Part shown: one piece after another, positions 16,340-25,674 of the stretch
Numbering within the stretch: position 1 is the stretch's first letter
Layout: each line of letters begins with the position of its first letter
Assembly: GCA_903939845.1 (NCBI GenBank)
Contig: CAJAIJ010000037.1
Location: 62,001-126,000 of the forward strand
Source of the DNA: an uncultured Solirubrobacterales bacterium
GTDB lineage: Bacteria > Actinomycetota > Thermoleophilia > Solirubrobacterales > 70-9
DNA length: 64,000 nt
Direction of reading: 5' to 3'
The notes under the pieces: generated by a model
The model's input: only the letters and a program-made list of their open reading frames with translations
What the model was told of the DNA's origin: nothing
Databases searched by the model: none
Position numbers and translations under genes: made by a program

Positions 16340-17340
16340 ATGACCACCACCAGGATCGCCGTAACGAGGATGTTGAGGGTTGCGAGCGGAATCAGGATCT
16401 TCCAGCCGAAGCTCATCAGCTGGTCGTAACGGAATCGAGGAAGGGTAGCCCTGATCCAGATGAAGAAGAAGGTGACCACTCCCATCTTGGCCAGCATCCA
16501 GATCGGGTCGAGCCACGACGGACCGGGCCCCATCCATCCACCGAGGTACATGGTGGCGGTGATGCCCGAGATGACCAGGATCTCCATGTACTCGGCGAAG
16601 AAGTAGGAACCGAACCGCATCCCGCCGTACTCGGTCGAGTAGCCGGCGACCAGCTCGGCGTCGGCTTCTGGGAGGTCGAACGGAACCCGGTTCGTCTCGG
16701 CAAATCCGGCGGTCAGGAAGATCAGGAATCCGACGAACTGGGGCAGGATGTACCAGATCTCACCCTGGGCCTTGACGATGTCGACCAGGGAGAGGGATCC
16801 GGCCATCAGCACTACGCCGAGCAGCGACAGGCCCATGGCCAGCTCGTAGGAGATCAGCTGGGCGGCCGAGCGCATCGCGCCGAGGAACGAGTACTTCGAA
16901 CCCGAGGCCCATCCACCGAGCAGGAGGCCGTAGAAGGCGAGTGCGCCGAAGGCGAAGAAGTAGAGGATCCCGATCGGGACGTCGATCCCGTAAAGACCTA
17001 CCCCGCCCTGGACGTCACCGAAGGGCAGGATGGCGAGGACGAGGACTGCCGAGAGGATCGAGAGGGCCGGTGCGATCTCGTAGAGGAAGGGAACGGCGCC
17101 CTTGGGACGGAAGCCCTGTTTGGAGAGGAGCTTGCCGACGTCGGCCAGGGGCTGGAGCGCCCCGAACGGCCCGACCCGGTTCGGGCCGTAGCGCTGCTGG
17201 AACCTTCCGAGCAGCTTTCGCTCGGCCAGAAGGACCACAGGCACGATGCTGAGGATCACGATGAAGATGATCAGGGACTTCACGATCATCACCCAGCTCG
17301 CTTCGACGAACGTGGTGTCTGCCAGGAGCGGTGTGATCAC
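16336..17340 (-). CDS. nuoH: NADH-quinone oxidoreductase subunit H
   Basis: Membrane subunit that forms the quinone chamber with NuoB and NuoD. 334 aa, about eight helices. Recognisable parts are the [20 protein letters not shown] loop near residue 50 and [20 protein letters not shown] with the glutamates of the quinone-coupling axis. Overlaps nuoG upstream and nuoI downstream by 4 nt each. Confidence 0.97.
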   Translation of the reverse strand: MITPLLADTTFVEASWVMIVKSLIIFIVILSIVPVVLLAERKLLGRFQQRYGPNRVGPFGALQPLADVGKLLSKQGFRPKGAVPFLYEIAPALSILSAVLVLAILPFGDVQGGVGLYGIDVPIGILYFFAFGALAFYGLLLGGWASGSKYSFLGAMRSAAQLISYELAMGLSLLGVVLMAGSLSLVDIVKAQGEIWYILPQFVGFLIFLTAGFAETNRVPFDLPEADAELVAGYSTEYGGMRFGSYFFAEYMEILVISGITATMYLGGWMGPGPSWLDPIWMLAKMGVVTFFFIWIRATLPRFRYDQLMSFGWKILIPLATLNILVTAILVVVI

Positions 17341-20012
17341 TCGCCGCCCTCGCTGGTGTCACCGGCCTCGCCGGAATCCGGCGTGGCACCCCCCGCGGTC
17401 ACCAGGTCGAGCTCGATCCTGGGCGGCCCGATCTCGACAGCGGCTGGACGACCGTTCGAGAACAGGTTGGCGTTGTCGGAAATCGTGCCTTCGATCAGGA
17501 AGCAGGTGCCCTCCGGCAGCGCGGTCCGGATCGCGACCCTTGCGTTCACGAAGTGACTGCCGGAGCTGACCGAGACCTCGTCGCCGGTCTTCAGCTCCAG
17601 TCGGCGGGCATCGGCGGATGAGATCTCGAGACGCTGGGCCGGACTGAGGAAGCGGAGGGCCGGGCTGAGGTCGGTGGTCGCGTCTGCCCAGAGGTCGCGG
17701 TAGGTCCCGAGGGTCAGGGCGCCGGTGGTGGTGGAGGATGGTTCGGGTTCCACATCCTCCGGCGGGACTACGCCTCCGGGTGCGGAACCCGAACCATCCC
17801 TGCCAACAGTCGGCCCTTCTTCGGAGTCGAACCCCGCGGGTTGGGTGGAGCTCAGAGGTCCACCGGGCTCGCCCGTTGAAGGGTTGGGGGGTGTGGATGT
17901 GACGGTCTCTTCGTTCCCGGAATCCGGTGTCAGGGGATCGGGGGTCGGGTCGCCGAGCCGGGTTGCGGCGGGCCGGTCCTGCCACCGGACCCCGCGGCCG
18001 CCGATCACGGCGTCATCGAGCCCCTCATAGAACGGAACTGCATCGGCAACGGCGGCGAGTGCGTCAGGGGCCGAACCGATCCCGGTCTCGTGGCCGAGCA
18101 GAGCCGAGAGTTCGGCCAGGACCATCCAGCCCGGTCGGATATCGCCCGGTCGGGCCGCAGAGGGCCGGACCCTCTGGAGCCGTCCCTCTGGATGTGTGAC
18201 CGTGGCGTCCTTCTCGGCGTGGCTCTCGAGCGGGAACAGGACGTCGGCGAATTCGGTCGAAGCGTTCGCCTCCATCGAGAAGCAGACCACGTGGTCGGCA
18301 GCTTCGAGTGCCCGGCGCCAGCCCTCGGTATCGGGGAGGTCCCGGATCGGATCGATGCCGAAAAGGACTATCGACTCGATCTCGCCGGACTCGAGCCCGG
18401 CCCTGATCGCGTCGGTGTCGCGGCCGGGATCGAGAGGAGTGAAGCCGGGGCCTGCGTCGGGCAGACAGCCGACCTCTCGCAGGCCGCGGCCGTTTGCCGT
18501 CTCGGGGATCCCGATCAGGCCGGATTCCTGCTCGGCAGCGATGCCTGCCGCCTCGGCAAGTCGTGCCAGTGCAGCCAGCGCGGCCGGGCCATCATCGCCT
18601 CGCCCGATCCGCTCGCCCCAGACGATCACGGTGTGGCCGGACCGGTTGACCAGGCCGGCGATCCCGTCCCCGGATCCGGCGGCGACCTCGTCGGCGATGG
18701 ACGAGAGCCAGGCCGAAGCGGTGCCGGGATCGAAACGCTCGACCTCGGACGCGCCGCCATCGAGAGCGGTCGGGCGGTCGGTCGCGACCGCGAGTGCGGT
18801 GCCGTGCCGCCGCACGGCCTTCCGGATCCTGAGGTCGAAGGAAGGCGCCGAGTGGATCGGATCGGTACCCACGACCAGAACGAGGTCTGCGTGGTCGATG
18901 TCGACCACCCTGGCCGAGATCGCGGGATCTGCCAGGGCGAGGGCGTCGGCCGCACCGAAACCGGGGCCGCGTCGGGAATCGATGTCGGAAGACCCGAGTG
19001 CTCGACGAATCATGCGCTGGAGGAGGTAGCCCTCCTCATTCGAGGCCTCACCGACGAGGACGGCCGTCTTCGAGCCGGCACGGAGCAGGCCGTCGGCCGC
19101 CAGCTCGACCGCCTCTCCCCATCCGGCCGGGACCGGCTGACCGTCTTCGAACCGGACCGGGTTGAGGACCCGATCGGCCGAATACATGGCCTGGAAGCCG
19201 TAGCGACCCTTGTCGCAGAGCCAACCGTCATCGACCTCGGGGTTGTCGCGGGCGAGCACCCGCTTGACCTGTTCGTCACGGACGGTGAAGCTGACGTTGC
19301 ACTGGCTCGGGCAGAGCGTGCAGACCGAACCGCCCTGCTCGATGTCCCAGGGACGGGCCTGGAAGCGATAGGTGTAGGAGGTGAGTGCCCCGACCGGACA
19401 GAGCTCGGTGATGTTCCCCTGGAACGGAGCGATGTAGGGCCGGTCGTCGAAGGTCCCGACATAGGTCGAGTCGCCGCGCTCGAGCAGCTGGAGCTGGGAG
19501 TCCTCGGAGACCTCCTGGCTGAAGCGGACGCAGCGGTAACAGAGGATGCAGCGCTCGCGATCGATTGCGACCAGCGGCGAGAGCGGGACCGGCTTCTCGA
19601 AGTGGCGCTTCTGGTCGACCATTCGGTTGCGGTCCGGGCCCCAGCCCATCGAGATGTCCTGGAGGGGGCACTCGCCGCCCTTGTCGCAGACCGGACAGTC
19701 GAGCGGGTGGTTGACGAGCAGGAACTCGACCACTGCCTCCTGGGCCTCCTTGACCTGGGCGGTCTGGGTGTGGACGACCATGCCGTCGCGCACCGGAGTG
19801 GAGCAGGCGGTCTGGAGCTTCGGGATCCCCTCGATCTCGACCAGGCACATGCGGCAGGCACCCACCGGATCGCCGAGCTTCGGCTCGTAACAGAAGACCG
19901 GGATCTCGACGTCGCCGAGACGGGCGGCATCGACCAGCATCGTTCCCTCGTCGGCTTCGATCTCGCGACCGTCGACCGTCAGGATGATCCGGTTGAGCTT
20001 CTCAGCCGGCAT
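17337..20012 (-). CDS. nuoG: NADH-quinone oxidoreductase subunit G, with low-complexity insert
   Basis: Large iron-sulfur subunit of the NADH-dehydrogenase module (891 aa). Cluster ligands in order: a [2Fe-2S] set (CYEPKLGDPVGACRMC...CSTPV), the His-ligated HPLDCPVCDKGGECPLQ, CILCYRCVRFSQE...CPVGALT, and CTLCPSQCNVSF...LCDKGRYG for the off-path N7 cluster. The rest is a molybdopterin-oxidoreductase-like fold. Around residues 684-762 there is a Pro/Ser/Thr/Gly-rich insert (TPPNPSTGEPGGPLSSTQP and following), unusual for this position; it is encoded by DNA with a perfect 16-bp inverted repeat. Overlaps nuoF by 11 nt and nuoH by 4 nt. Confidence 0.96.
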   Translation of the reverse strand: MPAEKLNRIILTVDGREIEADEGTMLVDAARLGDVEIPVFCYEPKLGDPVGACRMCLVEIEGIPKLQTACSTPVRDGMVVHTQTAQVKEAQEAVVEFLLVNHPLDCPVCDKGGECPLQDISMGWGPDRNRMVDQKRHFEKPVPLSPLVAIDRERCILCYRCVRFSQEVSEDSQLQLLERGDSTYVGTFDDRPYIAPFQGNITELCPVGALTSYTYRFQARPWDIEQGGSVCTLCPSQCNVSFTVRDEQVKRVLARDNPEVDDGWLCDKGRYGFQAMYSADRVLNPVRFEDGQPVPAGWGEAVELAADGLLRAGSKTAVLVGEASNEEGYLLQRMIRRALGSSDIDSRRGPGFGAADALALADPAISARVVDIDHADLVLVVGTDPIHSAPSFDLRIRKAVRRHGTALAVATDRPTALDGGASEVERFDPGTASAWLSSIADEVAAGSGDGIAGLVNRSGHTVIVWGERIGRGDDGPAALAALARLAEAAGIAAEQESGLIGIPETANGRGLREVGCLPDAGPGFTPLDPGRDTDAIRAGLESGEIESIVLFGIDPIRDLPDTEGWRRALEAADHVVCFSMEANASTEFADVLFPLESHAEKDATVTHPEGRLQRVRPSAARPGDIRPGWMVLAELSALLGHETGIGSAPDALAAVADAVPFYEGLDDAVIGGRGVRWQDRPAATRLGDPTPDPLTPDSGNEETVTSTPPNPSTGEPGGPLSSTQPAGFDSEEGPTVGRDGSGSAPGGVVPPEDVEPEPSSTTTGALTLGTYRDLWADATTDLSPALRFLSPAQRLEISSADARRLELKTGDEVSVSSGSHFVNARVAIRTALPEGTCFLIEGTISDNANLFSNGRPAAVEIGPPRIELDLVTAGGATPDSGEAGDTSEGGE
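17736..17799. repeat. Perfect 16-bp inverted repeat inside nuoG
   Basis: GGATGGTTCGGGTTCC (17736-17751) and GGAACCCGAACCATCC (17784-17799) are exact reverse complements separated by 32 bp. A second, mutually exclusive pair, GGAGGATG 17733-17740 with CATCCTCC 17753-17760, overlaps the left arm. Both lie in the low-complexity in-frame insert of NuoG. Confidence 0.9.
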
Positions 20013-21432
20013 CGGGGCTCTCCTGTTCGGAGACCGGGATCGGCCTGCCCTGGAGTCGCTCGCGTTCGAGCAGGTCGGTCAGGTTCAGGTCGGAAGTACC
20101 GGTTCCGCCATCGATGCCGTTACCACCATTGCCCCCGTGGTCACCGTTCGTGGTCGGGATCCGGGCGAGGGCCGCCTCTGCGATCACCTGCTCGAACTCG
20201 TCGCGGAACTTGGCGACCATGGCGCTGACCGGCATCGCCATCGAATCGCCGAGCACGCAGAGGCAGTGGCCGATGATGTTCTGCTGGACCGAGGTGATGA
20301 TGTCGAGCTCCATCGGGGTCGCCTCTCCCCTGACGACCCGCTCGAGCATCTTGACCGTCCAGTTGGTGCCCTCACGACAGGGAGTGCACTTGCCGCAGGA
20401 CTCGTGGTGGTAGAAGCGGGCGGTCCGGAGCGCCATGTGGGGAATCGAGACCGAATCATCGGCGACGATGATCGAGCCGGAACCGAGCATCGAGCCGGCC
20501 TCGGCCATCGCCTCGAAGCTGTAGGGCAGGTCGAGTTCGGCCGGGGTCAGGACCGGCGAAGAAGAGCCACCGGGGTAGAAGGCCTTCACGTCGTGGCCGT
20601 CGAGCGGGCCTCCGGCCAGTCCGAATATCAGGTCCCTGAGGCTGATCCCGAGCTCGACTTCGTAGTTGCCGGGGCGGCGGACCCCACCAGAGATCGAGAC
20701 GACCTTGGTCCCGGGCGACTGCTCGGTCCCGAAGCTCCTGAACCACTCGGCTCCGTTGGCGACGATGTGGCTGACGTTGCTGAGCGTCTCGACGTTGTTG
20801 ATCAGGGTCGGCCCTCCGTAGAGGCCCTGGACGGCCGGGAAGGGAGGCTTGAGCCGGGGGTTGCCGCGCTTGCCCTCGAGTGCGTCGAGCAGGGCGGTCT
20901 CCTCACCGCAGATGTAGGCGCCGGCCCCTCGGTGGACGACGAGATCGAGGCTGTAGCCGGAGCCGAGGATGTCCTCGCCGAGGAACCCCGCCTCATACGC
21001 CTCCTCGACGGCCCGGTCGAGGATGTCGGCCTGCCGGTCGTATTCGCCCCGGATGAAGATGAAGGCATGGCCGGCCCCTGCCGCGTAGGAGGCGATCGCG
21101 ATTCCCTCGATCAGCTGGTGGGGGTTGCGCTGCATCAGCTCGCGGTCCTTGAAGGCACCCGGCTCGGACTCGTCGGCGTTGCAACACACATACTTGTCCT
21201 GGTCGCCGCGGGGCAGGAACGAGACCTTCTTGCCCATCGAGAACCCGGCACCTCCCCGGCCCCTGAGGCCGGACTCCTCGAGGACCTCGACTATCTCGTC
21301 CGGCTCCATCGACTTGAGTGCCTTCTGGAAAGTCTCGTAACCACCGTAGGAGCGATAGCCCTCGATCGTGGCGAGGGCCGGGTCCTCGGCGTGGCGGAGC
21401 AGGATCCGGGTTTCGTGGACCTGGCCGCTCAT
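20002..21432 (-). CDS. nuoF: NADH-quinone oxidoreductase subunit F
   Basis: NADH- and FMN-binding subunit (476 aa). The glycine-rich RGRGGAGFSMGKK binds NADH/FMN, GAGAYICGEETALLDALEGK forms the flavin site, and ESCGKCTPCREGT plus a later Cys ligate the N3 [4Fe-4S] cluster. C-terminal extension of about 45 residues rich in Gly/Asp/Leu (GGNGGNGIDGGTG) is not conserved in other families I know. Overlaps nuoE by 4 nt. Confidence 0.97.
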   Translation of the reverse strand: MSGQVHETRILLRHAEDPALATIEGYRSYGGYETFQKALKSMEPDEIVEVLEESGLRGRGGAGFSMGKKVSFLPRGDQDKYVCCNADESEPGAFKDRELMQRNPHQLIEGIAIASYAAGAGHAFIFIRGEYDRQADILDRAVEEAYEAGFLGEDILGSGYSLDLVVHRGAGAYICGEETALLDALEGKRGNPRLKPPFPAVQGLYGGPTLINNVETLSNVSHIVANGAEWFRSFGTEQSPGTKVVSISGGVRRPGNYEVELGISLRDLIFGLAGGPLDGHDVKAFYPGGSSSPVLTPAELDLPYSFEAMAEAGSMLGSGSIIVADDSVSIPHMALRTARFYHHESCGKCTPCREGTNWTVKMLERVVRGEATPMELDIITSVQQNIIGHCLCVLGDSMAMPVSAMVAKFRDEFEQVIAEAALARIPTTNGDHGGNGGNGIDGGTGTSDLNLTDLLERERLQGRPIPVSEQESPDAG

Positions 21433-22154
21433 CGGTTCGGTCCCTTCAGGGAGGCCACCTTCGGGTCGTCGGTCGGGTCCTGCCCGCCGGCCAGGGGCCG
21501 CTCGGAGAGGGCTCGGCCCGAGGGCGGATCCTCGCCCTTCCTGACCGCCTCGACTATCGCCGTGACGTCGTCTCCGGTGAGTGGCCCGAAATAGCGCTCG
21601 TCGACCGAGGCCATCGGAGCGAGGTCACAGGCGCCGAGGCACTCGAAGCCCGAGACGAAGAACTGGCCGTCTTCGGAGACGCCGCCGCCATGGCCGGCAT
21701 CGCCACGGTCCACCCCGGTCGCCCGACAGAAGGCGTCGAGCAACTCGTCGCCTCCCCTCATCCAGCAGGAGATGTTGGTGCATACCCGGATCTGGCTGCG
21801 ACCGGCCGGCTCGAGGAAGAAGAGGTCGTAGAAGCTGGCGACCGATTCCAGGTAGGCCGGAGTGAACTGCATCACGGCCGCGGCCTGACGAATCCCGTCG
21901 GGAGTGCACCAGCCGTAGTAGCGCTGGATCGCCCAGAGGGCCGGGATCGAAGCCGAGCGACGATCCGGGTAGCGGGCCATCGAGGCCTCGATCTTCTCGC
22001 GGAGTTCGTCGGGGCAGTCGACGTCTGCGATGTCCGGGATCTCCTGGGGGTCGCCCAGAGGTTCGCGGCCGGTGGTGTTGGCCCGGTCGACGGGGAGCCC
22101 GGGCGAGGCGAAGTCGTCAGGCGGGAAATGCGGCGGTTCGGGGAAGACGGCCAT
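21429..22154 (-). CDS. nuoE: NADH-quinone oxidoreductase subunit E
   Basis: [2Fe-2S] thioredoxin-fold subunit. Ligand pairs are VCTNISCWMRGG and FECLGACDLAPM. Start at ATG 22154, where the stop of nuoD and this ATG overlap as TGATG; the longer frame upstream is a shadow of nuoD. The 241-aa chain has an extra N-terminal 40 residues rich in Pro (FPEPPHFPPDDFASPGLP) and a C-terminal tail, so it is longer than typical NuoE (about 165-200 aa). Confidence 0.95.
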   Translation of the reverse strand: MAVFPEPPHFPPDDFASPGLPVDRANTTGREPLGDPQEIPDIADVDCPDELREKIEASMARYPDRRSASIPALWAIQRYYGWCTPDGIRQAAAVMQFTPAYLESVASFYDLFFLEPAGRSQIRVCTNISCWMRGGDELLDAFCRATGVDRGDAGHGGGVSEDGQFFVSGFECLGACDLAPMASVDERYFGPLTGDDVTAIVEAVRKGEDPPSGRALSERPLAGGQDPTDDPKVASLKGPNR

Positions 22155-23413
22155 CAGCGGTCGATCCCTCCGAGGATCGGGTCGAGCATGGCCAGGGTCT
22201 GGATCAGGTCGGCGACGTACTCGCCGATCGCCATGTCCCTCAGCGCCTGGAGATTTACGAACGACGGATCCCGGAAATGGACCCGGACCGGCTTCGCGGA
22301 GCCGTCGGCGACGACGAAGCAGCCGAGCTCGCCCCGGGGCGATTCGATCGCGTTGTAGACCTCGCCGGGAGCGACCCGGAAGCCCTCGGTGACGAGCTTG
22401 AAGTGGTGGATCAATGACTCCATCGAGGTCGAGAGCTCGGAGCGAGGCGGCAGCACGTACTTCCGGTCGTCGGCGATCCATGGACCCTCTGGCAGGCCGT
22501 CGAGGCACTGTTCGATGATCTTGAGGGACTCCTTCATCTCGGCCAGCCGGACCCGGTAGCGGTCGTATCCGTCGCCGACGGTTCCTACGGGCACGTCGAA
22601 GTCGAGCTCGTCATAGACCAGGTAGCCGGCCTCCTTCCGGAGGTCCCACGGCTCCCCGGCCGCCCTCAGGAGCGGGCCGGTGACCCCCAGTTCGAGCAGG
22701 CGTTCGCGCTCGACGATGCCGATGCCCTTGGTCCTGATCAGGAAGATCTCGTTGCGGTCGAGCAGGGCTTCGTACTGGGAGAGGCCCTTCCGGATCACGT
22801 CGATCAGCTCGCGGGCCTTGGCCTCCCAGCCGGCCGGAATGTCCTCGGCGACGCCTCCGACCTGGAAGTAGCGGGTGTGCATCCGCTGGCCGGTCGACAT
22901 CTCGAACAGGTCGAGTACCCGATCGCGGTCACGGAAGCAGTAGAAGTAGACGCTCATCGCGCCGATGTCGAGTGCGGTGGTGCCGAGCCAGACGAGATGG
23001 GAATGGAGTCTGTTGAGCTCCATGTGCAGCACACGCAGGTACTGGGCGCGGCGCGGCACCTCGAGGCCGGTCAGGGTCTCGACCGCCCCACAGTAGGCCT
23101 GCATGTTGAAGAAGTAGGAGAGGTAGTCCATCCGCTCTACGAACGGGATCACCTTCCAGTAGGCCATCGACTCGCAGGACTTCTCGATTCCGGTGTGGAC
23201 GTAGCCGACGATCGGCTTCAGGTCCTTGACGACCTCGCCTTCGAGGTCGACCAGGAGCCGCAGCACCCCGTGCGTCGCGGGGTGGTGCGGGCCCATGTTG
23301 ACGGTCATCATTTCCTGCTCGGGTTCGAGCTCTACCGTGATCCCGGGAGCCACTCCCTCGATCTCGGCCACGACCTCGCCTGCAGTGCGACCCTCGTAGC
23401 TCACCGCAACCAC
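22154..23413 (-). CDS. nuoD: NADH-quinone oxidoreductase subunit D
   Basis: 49-kDa-type subunit that forms the quinone site with NuoB. NMGPHHPATHGVLR carries the conserved His of the quinone pocket, and GYVHTGIEKSCESMAYWK and NRLHSHLVWLGTTALD are family hallmarks. 419 aa, normal length. Starts 15 bp after the nuoC stop; the spacer has CCACCTCA written twice. NuoC and NuoD are separate here, not fused as in enteric bacteria. Confidence 0.97.
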   Translation of the reverse strand: MVAVSYEGRTAGEVVAEIEGVAPGITVELEPEQEMMTVNMGPHHPATHGVLRLLVDLEGEVVKDLKPIVGYVHTGIEKSCESMAYWKVIPFVERMDYLSYFFNMQAYCGAVETLTGLEVPRRAQYLRVLHMELNRLHSHLVWLGTTALDIGAMSVYFYCFRDRDRVLDLFEMSTGQRMHTRYFQVGGVAEDIPAGWEAKARELIDVIRKGLSQYEALLDRNEIFLIRTKGIGIVERERLLELGVTGPLLRAAGEPWDLRKEAGYLVYDELDFDVPVGTVGDGYDRYRVRLAEMKESLKIIEQCLDGLPEGPWIADDRKYVLPPRSELSTSMESLIHHFKLVTEGFRVAPGEVYNAIESPRGELGCFVVADGSAKPVRVHFRDPSFVNLQALRDMAIGEYVADLIQTLAMLDPILGGIDR

Positions 23414-23428
23414 CTCACCGTGACCACC

Positions 23429-23977
23429 TCATTGCCACCACCCCGGATTCTCAACCTCGTCACGGGTGAAGATGACCGGCTCTCCGCCGATCGGGAAGTC
23501 GCGACGCTGGGGGTGGCCACCGTAATCCTCGGGCATGAACATCCGGCGCAGGTCGGGGTGGCCGCGGAAGACGATCCCGAAGAAGTCGTACGCCTCGCGC
23601 TCCTGGAAGTCAGCGGTCGGAAAGAGCTCGATGCAGGAGTCGATTTCCGGTAAGGGTGAGGTGGTGGAGGAAGAGGGAGAGGCGGGATCGGCCAGCAGGG
23701 CCTTGACGCGGAGCCGCTCGTAGCGGTCCCGGTTGAGCAGCTCGTAGTGGACGGCGAAGCGGGGCTCGGCCGGCAGGTAGTCGGCCGCGTGCAGGGAGGA
23801 GAGGAAGGTGTATTCCTGACCGGGGGTGTCACGCAGCCAGGCGAGGACCTCGAGGATCGCGTCGGGATCGACGACGAGAGCGGCCTGCTCACGATCGTAG
23901 GTGGCGTCGACAACGGCCTCGGGCCGGACCCGGTTGAGCTCGGCCATGATCAGTTCGAGTCCGGGTCCGTCAGGCAT
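23429..23977 (-). CDS. nuoC: NADH-quinone oxidoreductase subunit C
   Basis: 30-kDa-type subunit of the connecting module (182 aa). Signature [20 protein letters not shown] followed by [20 protein letters not shown]. The start is ATG 23977 (MPDGPGLEL), which overlaps the nuoB stop by 8 nt; the long upstream extension of the frame is a nuoB shadow. A short Ser/Thr/Pro insert ([12 protein letters not shown]) interrupts the region before the signature. Confidence 0.95.
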   Translation of the reverse strand: MPDGPGLELIMAELNRVRPEAVVDATYDREQAALVVDPDAILEVLAWLRDTPGQEYTFLSSLHAADYLPAEPRFAVHYELLNRDRYERLRVKALLADPASPSSSTTSPLPEIDSCIELFPTADFQEREAYDFFGIVFRGHPDLRRMFMPEDYGGHPQRRDFPIGGEPVIFTRDEVENPGWWQ

Positions 23978-24680
23978 CGAGCACCTCCCTCGCCTTGCGG
24001 TAGGCATCCAGCGCCTCCTCGGAAGGCTTCGAACCGGAGCCCCCTCTGGCCCACTCCTCGGTCCCGGTGGCGTTGTAGCGGGTCCGCCATCCCGGGTCGG
24101 GGTTGCCCATGATCTTCCGCTGGAGCTTGTTGAAGCCGTACATGAGGGCTTCCGGTCTGGGCGGGCAGCCGGGGACGTGGACGTCCACGGGCATGAACTT
24201 GTCGGCACCCTGGACGACCGCGTAGTTGGCGAACATGCCACCGCTGGACGAACAGGCGCCCATCGATATCGCCCACTTGGGCTCGAGCATCTGGTCGTAG
24301 ATCCGGCGGACGACAGGGGCCATCTTCACCGAAACCCGTCCCGAGAGGATGATCAGATCGGCCTGCCTCGGGGAGGCGCGGAAGGCCTCGGCCCCGAACC
24401 GGGCGATGTCATAACGCGGCGAGACCGTGGACATCATCTCGATCGCGCAGCAGGCGAGACCGAAGGTAGCGGGGAAGATCGAGTTGGCCCTGGCGACGTT
24501 GAGGATCTTCTCCAGGGTCGTGGTCATGACCCGCTCCTCCACGTAGGCGTCGAGGTCGGCACCCTCGAGATCGCCCCGGAGCATGTCCCGCGCCTTGAGT
24601 TGGCGGGCTCGCAGCTCCTCGGGACTCCCGGGCTGTTCGAGCGAAGAGTGGACCCTGAGCTTCTGGCGTTCTATCTCCAA
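23970..24680 (-). CDS. nuoB: NADH-quinone oxidoreductase subunit B
   Basis: Carries the terminal cluster N2 next to quinone. Cluster cysteines are in [23 protein letters not shown] and [12 protein letters not shown]. The start is uncertain. TTG 24680 overlaps the end of nuoA by 10 nt, has AAGGGGG 7 nt upstream and fits the overlapping style of the operon, giving 236 aa with an N-terminal extension of about 55 residues. ATG 24584 (MLRGDLEG) would give 204 aa, nearer the family norm. C-terminal tail ([19 protein letters not shown]) is an additional extension. Confidence 0.93.
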   Translation of the reverse strand: MEIERQKLRVHSSLEQPGSPEELRARQLKARDMLRGDLEGADLDAYVEERVMTTTLEKILNVARANSIFPATFGLACCAIEMMSTVSPRYDIARFGAEAFRASPRQADLIILSGRVSVKMAPVVRRIYDQMLEPKWAISMGACSSSGGMFANYAVVQGADKFMPVDVHVPGCPPRPEALMYGFNKLQRKIMGNPDPGWRTRYNATGTEEWARGGSGSKPSEEALDAYRKAREVLDA

Positions 24681-25051
24681 TCCAGTGCCCCCTTCCTCCA
24701 GACGTAGATGAACGCGACGAACAGGAGCGCCACGAAGATGATCACTTCGACCAGGACGAAGAGCGAGTCGGCGGCGCTGAAGATCGTGGCCACCGGGTAG
24801 AGGAAGACGACCTCGATGTCGAACAGGATGAAGAGCATCGCGACCAGGTAGAAGCTGACCCCGAAACGGAAGCTGCTGGAGACCTCGGAGGGCAGCCCGC
24901 ACTCGTAGGGATCGGCCTGACGGGCGGCCGCACTCTGCTTCAGGGACTTCGGCCGCTTCGGTCCGAGGACGAGATTCAGGGTCGCGAAGGCCCCTCCGAC
25001 GAGGATCCCTAATGTTGCGAAGACCAGAACTGGAAGGTATTGCTGGAGCAT
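24671..25051 (-). CDS. nuoA: NADH-quinone oxidoreductase subunit A
   Basis: First gene of the complex I operon. 126 aa, three helices with the conserved cytoplasmic loop containing DPYECGLP and the acidic helix [16 protein letters not shown] 25051 ([10 protein letters not shown]) chosen because the frame upstream to 25144 has no membrane-protein character. The 170-bp space to the divergent gene at 25222 probably holds the operon promoter. Confidence 0.95.
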   Translation of the reverse strand: MLQQYLPVLVFATLGILVGGAFATLNLVLGPKRPKSLKQSAAARQADPYECGLPSEVSSSFRFGVSFYLVAMLFILFDIEVVFLYPVATIFSAADSLFVLVEVIIFVALLFVAFIYVWRKGALDWR

Positions 25052-25111
25052 CGGACCTGAGACATCTTTCCTGCCGGTCGGTCGACCGGATCGAGGGGTT
25101 TCGCTCCACCC

Positions 25112-25174
25112 TTTATACAGATACCTCCACCCGGTTTGTATCAAGTTGCTACATAGTGATTTTTCGCATTAGAA
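25112..25174. promoter_or_regulatory. Candidate divergent promoters between nuoA and the 25222 gene
   Basis: This is the most A/T-rich stretch of the region. Plus strand: TTGCTA 25146-25151, 17-bp spacer, TTAGAA 25169-25174, pointing to the 25222 gene. Minus strand: TTGATA 25144-25139, then TGTATA 25119-25114 (19-bp spacer) or TATAAA 25117-25112, pointing to nuoA. Spacing on the minus strand is not ideal. Confidence 0.35.
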
Positions 25175-25221
25175 AGCGGCGAGAACGAAGGGAATCCGAC
25201 CATCGAGGGCGGGATTGAAAG

Positions 25222-25659
25222 ATGAGTGAGGCCTATACAGCGACTGCGATCGCGGTGATCGTCCTGAACCTGGTCGCCGGCCTGCTCGGAGCCGGCTCCT
25301 GGAAGCTGAACAGACCCTCGATCGGGTTCTGGTATCTGCTCAGGGTCGCCCAGGTGGCGACACTCGTCTTCGTGCTGTTCGAGGGCATCCTGTGGGCCAC
25401 CGCGGGCCAGGCCGAGGACGGACTGCACTACGTCTACGCCTTCCTGCCGGTCATCGCCATGCTCCTGGCCGAAGGCATGCGCGGCGCGTCGGCCAGCCAG
25501 GAGCTCGGTGAACGGGACTTCCAGACCCTCTCCGAGGAGGACCGTCAGATGGTCGCCCTGGCGATCGTGAGGAGGGAGACCGGTGTGATGACGGTCTCGA
25601 CCTTGGTCGTCGCCTTCCTGGTCTGGCGGGCAGTGATCACCACGGCCGGAATCTTCTAG
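25222..25659 (+). CDS. Membrane protein, unknown function (145 aa), divergent from complex I
   Basis: Four hydrophobic segments (about residues 5-25, 35-55, 70-85 and 122-142) with a charged cytoplasmic loop QELGERDFQTLSEEDRQMV between the third and fourth. No family recognised. It is transcribed away from nuoA and shares its intergenic region, so it may respond to the same signals. GGGCGGG about 9 nt before ATG is a weak ribosome-binding site. It converges with the flavin reductase gene. Confidence 0.75.
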   Translation: MSEAYTATAIAVIVLNLVAGLLGAGSWKLNRPSIGFWYLLRVAQVATLVFVLFEGILWATAGQAEDGLHYVYAFLPVIAMLLAEGMRGASASQELGERDFQTLSEEDRQMVALAIVRRETGVMTVSTLVVAFLVWRAVITTAGIF

Positions 25660-25674
25660 ACCTGGTCGGGCGGC

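Noticed and set aside
16340-16537. N-terminal extension of nuoI
   Set aside because: Out-of-frame overlap with nuoH; the ATG at 16339 overlaps the nuoH stop as ATGA.
18090-20228. 712-aa open frame on the plus strand across nuoG
   Set aside because: It is the antisense shadow of a high-GC gene; nuoG has all cluster motifs in its own frame.
23978-24241. N-terminal extension of nuoC
   Set aside because: Shadow of nuoB coding sequence; family similarity begins after ATG 23977.
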